DNA of 64,000 nucleotides, taken from contig NC_083602.1 of NCBI RefSeq assembly GCF_029168945.1, forward strand, positions 71,010,600 to 71,074,599, read 5' to 3'. Position 1 is the first letter of the stretch; every line of letters begins with the position of its first letter. The position numbers were made by a program, and so were the translations under genes. Below are positions 50,405 to 60,618 of this stretch, one piece after another. The notes below the pieces were generated by a model that was not told the DNA's origin, did not search any database, and saw nothing but the letters and a program-made list of their open reading frames with translations. This DNA comes from Cannabis sativa (Eukaryota; Streptophyta; Magnoliopsida; Rosales; Cannabaceae).

Positions 50405-52248
50405 TTAGATCTACTCACAAGTATGTTGATTTAACAACCTAAATATGAACTTCTAAAACGATAGGAAATTAAACACATAAGAGTATCAGAAATCTTACAG
50501 TGATTGCAGCGGAATATATGTCTCCTCCCACTCAGATCTCTAACCCTTGATTCCTTTCTGTAGCAGAGTACAATCAAGATCTGAGCCCGATAGTCCTTCT
50601 TTATTGTTTCTGAATTCTACACAGCCTTCCTCACTATGATTGAGGTATTACTTGATGTGTGTGGGCACTACTCTAGCACTTATACATTTCGAAACAGTGA
50701 AGGAAGAGAGAGAGAGAGGGTGGCGGCTCAGAGAGAATTTTCTGAGAGAAAATTCTTTCAGAATAATGTTGTGAAAAGGTTGTACAGTTGTGTTCAACTC
50801 TGAAGCCTTTGCCTTCTATTTATAGAAGACCACCAAGGGCTATGATTGACATTTGGAATTGAAAAAATCAAAGAGAAAAGGAAGCTAAGTGGCCGGCCTA
50901 GGCATTGTGGAAACAAGGCTTGCCACTTTTCCAACTTTCCTTTTCCTACACTGATAGTTTCCTGTTTTGTCAAAAACTGCCAATTCCTTTGTTCAACCAC
51001 ATAAATGTCAAATCTAATTATTTAATAATTAAAATTAATTATCAAATAATATATTGTCATTTATTTTACTAATAATGAAACTAATTAAAGTTTCTTAATT
51101 AATAAATATGCCCTTCAAAATCTCTATTTACTGTTTTGCCCTTAATAAGTGATAAATTCTCAAATAGACAAGTCTATCTTGAGAATTTTTAATTGATTAA
51201 TTAAAATCAATTAAATGAGTCTTACAAGTAATATCATCTCAACTAGTGAGGGGACCATGGGTCTATATATCCGAGCTTCCAATAAGCAGATCTAGAATTT
51301 ACCACTTAAATTCACTGACTTATTAATTCTTCGTTAAATCCACACATAGAATTCAGAATTGCACTCTCAGTATATAGAATGCTCTATATGTTCCACCATA
51401 TAGACACATTATTAGTTATCCATTGTTATAATCCTAATGTGATCAATGATCCTCTATATGGATGATTTACACTGTAAAGGGACTAAATTACCGTAACACC
51501 CTACAATGTATTTTATCCTTAAAACACTTAACCCTGTATAAATGATATTTCAACTAAGTGAAATGAGCACTAAATCATTTATCTCGTTTGGTTAAGCTCG
51601 AAGGAAATCACCCTTTGCTTACTATTCGCTAGATAGAAGCTATAGATTCCATATTTATGTTAGCGCTCCCACTCAATCGCACTACCGCGTTCCCAAAATG
51701 TATGTATTGCCCAGACTAAAGATTAGGCTTAACTAACAAATCAAAGAACACGAATAATACTCTTGAAATTAAGCCTAACCATATCAGGATTTCGATCATG
51801 TGATCTAGGATCAACTTATGATATTGAATTGAATAGATGTTTACCGTAAGTTTCAAAATCTAATTCAAAGTTCAATATCGGTCCATTCCAATGCATACTC
51901 CATGCATCCAACCTGAGCTTTACTTTAACCTATGTTCTGGAAAGAACATAACATTTCTCCAAATGTAAGTAAACTCTGTTGTAGATTATCATATTTGTAA
52001 AACCCAGTGTTCTGATAAATCTAGGAATACTTTATACAAATAGTCATGTTTATTTTCCACTGTGTTGACAACACAATAAACATGATCAAGTATGTGAAAA
52101 GGGGTTTGGATGAATTTATAAATCAAATAGACAAGCAATTGATTAAGTGAATCAAAACATACACAAGTGAATGAAAAATTACTTCTGTTATATTGAATAA
52201 TCTGGATTACATTGAAACAGAGTTTTATTTAGGGCATAAAACCCAACA
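50405..52248 (-). repeat. 5' LTR of element C, inner edge deleted
   Basis: It begins at TTAGATCTACTC, missing about 21 bp of the LTR end. The primer site and most of the leader are also gone, so LTR sequence is joined directly to leader DNA (TTATTTAAGTTGT | TTTAGATCT). The right end CCCAACA and TSD are intact. Confidence 0.92.
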
Positions 52249-52431
52249 CAAATATATGTTGATGATATTGTGTTTGGCTCTACTTCTAACTCTGAAGTGC
52301 AGGTTTTTGTTTCCCAAATGCAAAAGGACTTTGAAATGAGTATGGTAGGTGAACTCACTTATTTTCTCGGTCTTCAAGTGAAGCAATCAGATGAGGGAAC
52401 TTTTGTCACTCAAAGCAAGTATGCAAAGAAC
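52249..52431 (+). pseudogene. pol: SIRE reverse transcriptase, second part
   Basis: Between C and D. It starts with the duplicated CAAAT and carries YVDDIVFGST, MSMVGELTYFLGLQVKQS and QSKYAKN, where D begins. YVDD is the RT catalytic box. With one copy of CAAAT the frame joins 44215 without a shift. Confidence 0.95.
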
Positions 52432-54339
52432 TGTTGGGTTTTATGCCCTAAATAAAACTCTTTACAATCTGATTAGTTATCAATATAAGAAATTTGAAGT
52501 GATTGATGTTTGCATGAATTTTACATGCTATTGGTTTAAATATGTTTATTACATTTACACACAAAATCAGTTAAATCCAGATCATATGTTTATTCACAAT
52601 TACAGTATCGTCAACACAGTGGAATGTGATTGTGTTCATATGAATCAAAAGTATTGCTCCCTGTTTCATCAGTGTTATTGGGGTTACACTAATGTGATAA
52701 TCAGCGATGATGTGTACTTACACTTGGAGTAAGTGTTATGTTCTTTCCAGGACATTAGTAAAGTATACTAGTTTCGAATGTATGGAGTATACATTGGACT
52801 GGACCGATATTGCAACTAAGTTAAGATATTACAAACTTACCGTTATACATATCTTTCTAAGTCAATATCAGTAGTTGATCTTAAGATTAAAAGAATCTAA
52901 ATCCTGATATGCTTAGGCTCAACTCAGGAGTGCTATTCATATTCTTTGATTTATTAGTTAAGCCTACTTTTAGGTCAGGGTGATACGTATATTTTGGGAA
53001 CATGATAGTATGATTGAGTGGGAGTGCTGAACATAAATATGGAATCTATAGCTTCTACTGGTGTATAGAAGTCAAGTGATGATTCCCTTCGAGCTTGGCA
53101 AATAGAAGTAAATGGATGAGCTCTTGTTTAACTGACTAATTATTAGATCGCTAAACACCATTTACAGGTAGCTAAGTGTTTTAAGGGGCAAAATACATTA
53201 AGGGGTGAGAACGGTAAAGAAATCCCATCTCGATGTAGATCATCTATATAGAGGATCTTTAAATCACAATAAGATTATAACAATGGTTAAATGAGATAGC
53301 ATATTGATATCGTGGAACATACAATATGCTCTATATAAGTCTGAGAGTGCGATTCTAAGTTCTAAGAGTGGATTCAATTAAGAATTAATAAGTAGGAATT
53401 TACTTGGTAAATTTGGTTCACTTATTGGAAGCTCAGCATATAGATCCATGGTCCCCATTCTAGTTGAGAAAATTCTGCTTGTAAGACTCATTAATTGATT
53501 CGTGATTGATCAATTATAATTCTAAAGTTAGACTATGTCTAATTTTATGAATTTTCACTAAGCAGGGGTGAAATTGTAAAGAAAAGAGTTTATAGGTTTA
53601 TTTATTTATTAATGGACTTTATATGTCTAATTAATAATTAAATTAAATGAAAATATTATTTAATAATCTATTTTAGTTATTAAATAATTAGTTTTGGCAT
53701 TTAAAAGGTTAGAATTGGAAAATTGGCATTTTTGAGAAAATAGAGATAAAATTTGATAAAACTGCAAAATCCAGTGGGGCCCACTATAACACCATGGCCG
53801 GCCACTTATTAAGGGTTTTTCAAATTAATATTTTCATTATTTTAATGCCAAATAATTCTTAACCTAAACCTAGTAGTTGCCTATAAGTAGAAAGTGATGG
53901 CTCAGTCACAACACATGCTTTCACATGCTTTCATTAGCTTTCTGACAGAAATTTCTCTCTTCAGAAAAACTGAGCCTTCCTCACTTTCTATACCTAGCCG
54001 AAACCTCTTCTCTTCTTTTCCCTTCATCAATTTCGACCCTAGTGAAAGAGTAAGTGCCCACACATAGCAAGCAGTAACTCAATCATAGATTGGAAGACTG
54101 TGAAGGATCAAACTTGAAGAAGAAGGACATTCGGGCTCAGATCTTGATTACACTCTGCTACAGAAAGGATACAAGGGTTAGAGATCTGAGTGGAAGGAGA
54201 CATTAATTCCGCTGCATCAATGTAAGGTTTTCTTAACTTTATATGTGTTTAATTTATCGTTTTAGAAAGTTCATGTTTAGGGTGTTTAAACAACATACTT
54301 GTGAGCAGATCTAAGATCCTTGTAAAATAAATTCCAACA
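52432..54339 (+). repeat. 5' LTR of element D
   Basis: TGTTGGGTTTTATGCCC to TTCCAACA. The TATA-box position reads TATAAGTA (53882-53889), where the 3' LTR has TATAAATA (62068-62075). An open frame at 52391-52732 begins in SIRE sequence and runs into the LTR. The LTR part recurs in the 3' LTR (60686-60919) but has no family resemblance. Confidence 0.96.
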
Positions 54340-54341
54340 AC

Positions 54342-54358
54342 TGGCCTCAGAGCCATGG
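54342..54358 (+). other. Primer binding site of element D
   Basis: TGGCCTCAGAGCCATGG, two bases inside the LTR. It is identical to that of B and differs from the standard initiator-Met complement at two positions. Confidence 0.75.
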
Positions 54359-57300
54359 TAATTGATTTACTTGCAAGAAATTTGGACTTTAAAACGATTG
54401 TTTGTTTGTTTTTGGATGGTATCATGTTGTATTGAGTGTTAATTGATGATTGATTGATGTTTGTGAATTTTCGTGAAAACTAATTGCGATTCTGTTTCTG
54501 GAATTATTTTATTGGATAGTATGGGAAGAATTAAGCAAGTTAACTTTTTACAGAACTCAATTTCGATTTAATTTGAATTAGTTATGATTTTTTGAAGATT
54601 CAAAAAAATCGGAGTTGTGCTGAAATTTTCCTGCGATCGCGAAACTGTCCGTACAGCTCACAATTTTTTCGTTTTTCTTCGTTTTTTCATGCTTTTTCAT
54701 GGAATTAACTTCTGATTTTTTGTATAGTTTTGTATTTATATTATTACTATTTCTAATTCAATTCTAATTATCATTTTGAATTTGAAATTAGTAAATATCT
54801 ATCTTTTTGCTTAATTATCTATCTTATTTTTAAATTTTGATTCTATCTTATCTTATTTTTAAATTTAAGGTCAGATATTAATCCTTTTTAAATTAAATTT
54901 TTTTTAAATATTTTGACCTTATTTAAATTTAAAATAAGATAACTATAATCATGTAATTTTAAATAGATGTAAGATATTTTGCTAATTTTTTAAATTTTGT
55001 TATTTTATTTATTTAAATTAAATTTAAAATCTGAAAAAAAAATATTTAATTTATCTTTTCTAATTTTTATTTAATTTTATTTATAAAATAACATTTAATT
55101 TTTAAAAGTAGTTAGCAAATTTTGAAATGATATTTAGGTTAGTTGAAACCTAATTTTTCAAAATTGTAGGTTTAATTTTAAATATTTATTTTTAAATAAT
55201 TTCGAAATTTAAATAAATATTTTTTTTATTTTCGAAAATAAATATTTTTTTTAATTTTATTTTTCAAAAATTATTTTTTTATTTTTATTTATTTAATTAA
55301 TTATTTATTATTTTCGAAATTTATTTATTTAAAATTAAATAAATCCTACTTCCAACTATCCAGCTAACCTTGTTGCAGAAGTATGTGGTTTTAGCTTATG
55401 TGTAAGTTTTCAAAACCTATTATTACTTGATTGCAAATAGCCATGGTTACTTTTTGCCAGATCTAATGATCTGATGGCTCCCTTGGTCAAGTTAATAATT
55501 TGTAACAGGTAAATTTTACAATCTTCTTTCATCTGTGTATGACCTAGCAACATGATAGGATCCATCCAAGTGTGTACCTGTGTGAGCCTATGTGTTTATT
55601 TTATTATATAGATGCATATAGGTTGTTGCTAAATAAAATGTCACACCATGATAGATTTTATTTAGGTCCATTTAGTTCTTGGACCTATTCAATTAATAAC
55701 AGTTATTTATTTTAAGGTTAAATTCCTCTCTTTTGGGCCTTGTGTGAGAGTTGGGAGCCATAGAAGTGGGTACGACATACTGAACCCAGCACCCCCTCAC
55801 ATGAACTACCCCAATTGTGAAGGCCCATTTGCCTGATTTGAATAAGTGTACTAGGTTAATTATATTAGTTTGACCTAATAAAATTGAATTAGCAACATAA
55901 TTAACTTTTAAAATATATGAAAATTTATTTTCAATTTAATATTTTAAAGTTAATTTTTAGAAAAACACTTTTAGTTTTAGAAATTATTTCTAGACAAACT
56001 ATTTGTATTTTTCTTGTATTTAATTAAATATAGAATTTTAACTAACTAGATTCTTTCTGGAACTTATTTAATTAAAGATTCCTATTTAAGTTATAAATCA
56101 GTTATATCAACTGATTTTTCATATCTAACTTAAATTTGAATATTTTATTTAAATTTTAAACTAAGTTGAGGAATCTTAGCCATTAGTTATTAAAGATTCT
56201 TGAGATATTTTTTAAGTTAATATCTTTTCGAATATTAACTTAAAATGGAATATTTTAGATATTTTTTAGGTTAATATCTTTTCGAATATTAACTTAAAAA
56301 GATATCTTCAAATTAAGTGGTTATAACTTAATTTTTGATATTTAATTAAATCTAAATTTGAAATTATTTAAGTTTTAGATTTTTTCTATATAACTTAAAT
56401 TAGATATTTTTCAAATTTTTGTTGAAAAGATAATTAGTCAAATAAGATATTTTCTAGATAGTAATTTCTAGACTACTTATTATTTCTAATATTTAAATAG
56501 GAAAATATTATACTTTGTGAAATTAATTATTTAAATAATTGATTTTGGTACAATTTTATTAAGTATATTTTTCCTAGTATTAAACTAGAAATTAATAATT
56601 AAGCCTTCTCTACACTTAATTATTTATTTCTTGAATTTAATACATTTAATTAACTTGAAAAATTTAAATATCTAAGTTGATTTTCATCATGATACTTAAA
56701 TATTTATTTATTTTTCATGACAGTTAATTAAATACAAAATTATTTTTAGGTTAAAATTTAATTTTTCAACTTAAATTTAAATAATTTTCAATATATAAAT
56801 TTTTTCTTTATTTTCTTTATCAATTTCGAAAATTGCATTTTATTTATGCAATACTTTACGAATTTATCTTGAAAAATAGATTGAGTTGTAAATTAATTAT
56901 TTATTTTAATTAATTCTTGGACCAACTTAAATCAATGATTTTTTTCATTTAATTGATTAATTTAAAATAAATGAATTTAAAATATATATATTATTAGAAA
57001 TTGAATTAATTAGTCAAAAGAAAATCTAGATAGGTGATATTTTTGCTTGAAGTATTTCTTTTCTATTTTTATTATTATTTTCGAAAATTGTATATTTTTT
57101 TTTATATACTTTAAATTTTCGAATTCAATAAATATATTCTCAAAGGAAATTTTTAAGTTGCTAATTATTTAATTTAATTCAACTTAAATTAATTTTCTTA
57201 ATATTTATTTAAGATTATTACTAAGATGGAAATAATTAATTTTATTTCAATCACCATCTAAGTATAATTTTATAAATATTCTATTAAATTCTTATTTTTT

Positions 57301-57419
57301 GAATTTTAATTCTAAATATCGAATTTAATGAGAATTTATTTATTAGAATAATAAAGAAAATACATTTTAAATAATGAGCTTTATTATTATTAAGATATTC
57401 GATCTCCATTGTGGATTTT
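54359..57419 (+). other. AT-rich non-coding leader of element D
   Basis: About 3 kb, very AT-rich, no supported ORF. A small GC-rich patch near 54630-54660 replaces the longer patches of A and B. The 55680-55830 stretch (TTTTGGGCCTTGTGTGAGAG) matches 7430-7560 of A in reverse, showing that the leader is a conserved family component. Confidence 0.85.
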
Positions 57420-57775
57420 ACACCGCGTTTGTTTTAGTGAGTAATCCTCCCTAATGGAGGAACGTTCATTAGCAATTTCGCACCGTTTAATCTCGAATGA
57501 TAAGTAGTTTGTAAGTGTTTTATATGGTATAGATCACCCTAATGGTGGCGACCATATTTGACTTGCAAATTGCGAAACAATGGTAGAAGCTCATGAGATA
57601 GAATAGCCTTGACTCTCGCCTAAACGGGACAACGCTGGATTCCAATCTTGATCGAATAAAAGGTTGCTAGAATGTTTAACATTTTAGATGAGCTGACAAC
57701 TCTATTCAATGGATGGTAGCTTTGACTCTCGCCTAAACGGGACACTGATATCAGTTTGTTGAAAAACCTTGGAAA
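57420..57775 (+). promoter_or_regulatory. Conserved leader block with two CTAAT-loop hairpins (D)
   Basis: In sense orientation: CCTCC-CTAAT-GGAGG (57446-57460), CACC-CTAAT-GGTG (57535-57547, extendable by a U-G pair), then GACTCTCGCCTAAACGGGAC at 57611-57630 and again at 57724-57743. It ends about 145 bp before the gag ATG. The block is retained in A and C. Confidence 0.75.
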
Positions 57776-57920
57776 TTATTTAGGATTGAATTTTTTAAGT
57801 ATTTTCTCATATCATTCCTATTTGCTATGTGCTTATAATTTTTGAATTGATTTTGTGTTAAACCATTATTAATTTCTATTTGTTGATTCCTATTATTTTG
57901 TAGTATCCTGTATTATCAAA

Positions 57921-58787
57921 ATGAATCCCATGTTATCACTGTTGACTGAAAACAAGCTGAATGGATCTAACTTTAATAAGTGGAATGAGAACATTAATAT
58001 TGCTCTCATAGGAGAAAGTGCCTTGTTTGTTTTAACTGAGCCGTCACATGAAGTGCCTGGGGACAATGCATCCAAAGCTGTGAAAGAAAAGTATGAGTGT
58101 TGGCAGAAAGCAAATGACAAAGCTCTATACTTTATGCTTTCTAGCATGGTTAACACCCTCAAAACTCGGTTTTCTAAAACCGAGAAGGCTGCTGAAGTTA
58201 TGACGAAGTTAAATGAGCTATTCGGTAAGGCATCACTTCAGTCACGCTTTGACGCGACTAAGAAGTACATTAATGCACGGATGGAACCTCATCAAAACGT
58301 GCGTGACCATGTTCTCCTAATGTCAAGTTATTTCCAAGAAGCCCAGGATCATGATGCTGAAATGGACAGTGCTACTCAAGTAAGTCTTATCTTGAATAGC
58401 CTGACTCCAGCATTTCTACCATTTACATCAAATTATGTCATGAATAAGAAGGAAATTGACTTTCATGAATTAGTCAATGACCTTCAAACTTATAAAAATT
58501 TGATTGGAGGACCCAAGAAGAAAGGGAGTAAACCTAATAATCCTGGAAATGGTAATGGGACGATAAAACCTGAAGCAAATGTTGTCTTTGCTTCGAAGCC
58601 CAAATCGAAGAAGAAGTGGAAGAACACCAAGAAGCGAACAAAAGACATGAAGAATAAAAAGGCTGTTCCTTCTGGTGATGCTACACTTAAAGGAAAGTTT
58701 TTCTACTGCAATGAGAAAGGTCATTGGAAACCCCAGTGTCCTAAACTTCTTGCAAAGAAACAAGGTATTTCCATTAATAAACTTTAA
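57921..58787 (+). CDS. gag: Element D Gag, open reading frame
   Basis: 288 residues from ATG. A copia UBN2-type gag: N-terminal KLNGSNFNKWNENI, central helices (QVSLILNSLTPAFLPF, FHELVNDLQTYKNLIGG), a basic region (KSKKKWKNTKKRTKDMKNKK, 228-247) and a nucleocapsid knuckle at 260-273 in which the first ligand is Phe (F260, then C263, H268, C273). A's copy has Cys there. The protein would form the particle for the element RNA, with RNA binding by the knuckle possibly impaired. It is the only gag in this family here without a stop. No pol frame follows. Confidence 0.92.
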   Translation: MNPMLSLLTENKLNGSNFNKWNENINIALIGESALFVLTEPSHEVPGDNASKAVKEKYECWQKANDKALYFMLSSMVNTLKTRFSKTEKAAEVMTKLNELFGKASLQSRFDATKKYINARMEPHQNVRDHVLLMSSYFQEAQDHDAEMDSATQVSLILNSLTPAFLPFTSNYVMNKKEIDFHELVNDLQTYKNLIGGPKKKGSKPNNPGNGNGTIKPEANVVFASKPKSKKKWKNTKKRTKDMKNKKAVPSGDATLKGKFFYCNEKGHWKPQCPKLLAKKQGISINKL

Positions 58788-58864
58788 GAGTTTTAGTGAA
58801 TTGTTATCCAATTGGAATTATGATTCTGGACTAACTTTGTTTATTTGTTTTCTTCTTCTTATAG
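58765..58864 (+). other. Possible intron at the end of D gag
   Basis: CAAG|GTATTT at the left and a T-rich TTTTCTTCTTCTTATAG|GCC at the right, 100 bp. The gag stop falls inside it. Removing it would replace the last five residues with QAT and a stop. Spliced gag messages are known in BARE-type copia. Here it is inference from sequence signals only, and A has lost the acceptor AG. Confidence 0.35.
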
Positions 58865-60607
58865 GCCAAGCTACTTGAACTCAATTGAGTTGGATCAGAA
58901 AGCTGGACCAAGGGTGAAATCGTCCAGATGAAGATGAAGCTCTTCAATTTATTTATTTTTTGAATTAATTGTTTTAGTTTAAGACAATTTGGATTTCAAA
59001 TTTTAGTTAGGGATATTTATCCCTATTTTTCTCATATTGTTGCAATACATTTTTTATTTTATTATTAATAAAGTTTTATTTTTCGAAATTCAATATTGCA
59101 AATTATGAGATTGAGCTTCATATATTTTATCTTCATCAACTATTACCACATTATATTTATATGTTTGTATGTGTAAGTGTTTTTATTATTGATGCAAATT
59201 CTATAATATTTACAACTCTTCATAGAGTTATATTAAATAAACACTAGAAACTACTTCTATGTTTATTAATAATTGTTAATTCTAATACAATTATTAAGAA
59301 TTTGTTTAATAAAAGGATCTTTTGATCTGATAGGGGTGGAGAAAAGTTAAGAAAACTATGCAGTTCAACGATCTTTTATATCTAATGAACTCTAGATAGT
59401 ATTCAACTCCACATAAACTCTATCACACTAAGAGAATAATGATCTTTACAACCTTTAGGGGTGGATCATAATCTCTATATACTTAGGGGTGGAGGTTATC
59501 CACAAGTACCCTATATGTATATTCTTAGGGGTGGAGTCTATTCCACAATTCCTTATGTAACACATATCTTCTTTAAACATGGAAGTAATATAGTGAGTCA
59601 GCTATTATCAATATAAATTCTTGATCTTGATTGTATGTTCCATTTCGTTTTACTATTGTAAGTAAAAAGTTTGATACCTATGAAAGTTCTTTGATAAAGT
59701 TTCACACTACCTTAATTGAGTGGGAGAATTTTAAAGTTCTATACCCATCTTCATTAGGTTGATACTTGTGATAGCTACTTAAGAACATTACTGAAAAGCA
59801 AATCTAACCATTCACATGGATAGGAATAGCTTATCAGAATTATGAGAATAAGATAAAGAACTCTAGTTCAGTCCATTCGAATGACTTGAACCTAGAATTC
59901 TTGATCCTCATGAAATTTTATGGTATCTCACTTTTGATTACTTTATCTCTGGCATGTATTTTTCACTTCAAATACTAGTCTGCTATGTTGATGACTTAGT
60001 CTTAACTTAAAGTTTTAGACTAATACAAAAGTCACAACTAGGTAACTCTCGAAACAATCAGAGGTTAAAAGTATTATTTAACCAGAAATCTGCTATTGAG
60101 TGGGAGCTATCTGAGATGTAATCAAATAGGGAACATTAGAAGATATTCAAGAAAGATTTATCAAAGTGATCTATATGTTAGATATTACGGAACTGTGTAT
60201 CAGTTGTCCTGGTATCTCACCAACTCATTACGAAATCTATGAGATGGTGCTTACTTTGGGGGTGGAGGAATTATTCTATAATAATTCAAGCTCTACCAGA
60301 GAAGAACTATAACTTTGAGTATTCGAAAATCCAAGAAAGTTATATCACTGAAGAAAAGTCTACACTGTATTATCTCAATTCCATATTTTAAAATATGAGA
60401 GACATGTCTTCTGTTAATTCAGATATACTTTTAAAACAGTAAAGATTTCAGTATCCCTTGATGAGTAAAGCATATAGTAAAGGATGTTTCATAAGAGTTT
60501 TTATGAAATAGTTTCCAGGAGTTTTGGTGGATTCAAATATACTACACTTGATCTAAGGATCAAGACATCAGATTGACCTATTTGCACAGTTTGTTTTATA
60601 TTAGTGT
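58865..60607 (+). pseudogene. Pol vestiges of element D
   Basis: Islands in the order of C pol: TAGGGGTGGAGAA at 59331 with ATGCAGTTC following (integrase DRGGE...MQF); TAGGGGTGGAGTCTATTC at 59526 (TRGGLFYS region); TGCTATGTTGATGAC at 59980-59994 (RT YVDD); GATGGTGCTTACTTTGGGGGTGGAGG at about 60243-60270 (RNase H GGGAVV). Between them sequence is shortened and unalignable by eye. No frame longer than a few dozen codons remains. Confidence 0.78.
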
Positions 60608-60618
60608 AAGTGGGAGTT
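60608..60618 (+). other. Polypurine tract of element D
   Basis: AAGTGGGAGTT directly before the 3' LTR; priming site for plus-strand DNA. The same string in reverse abuts the 3' LTRs of A (2749) and C (46094). Confidence 0.8.

Larger units (their letters stand above)
44216..52248 (-). mobile_element. Copia element C, coding but broken, with TSD
   Basis: 8033 bp with TSD CAAAT (44211-44215 and 52249-52253), inserted in the SIRE RT one codon before YVDD. On the minus strand: 5' LTR (truncated at its inner edge), leader block, partial gag, full-length-type pol with few lesions, polypurine tract and 3' LTR. It belongs to the same LTR family as A, B and D, and is the only copy here with a recognisable full pol, so it represents the likely source of enzymes for the gag-only members. 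Confidence 0.94.
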
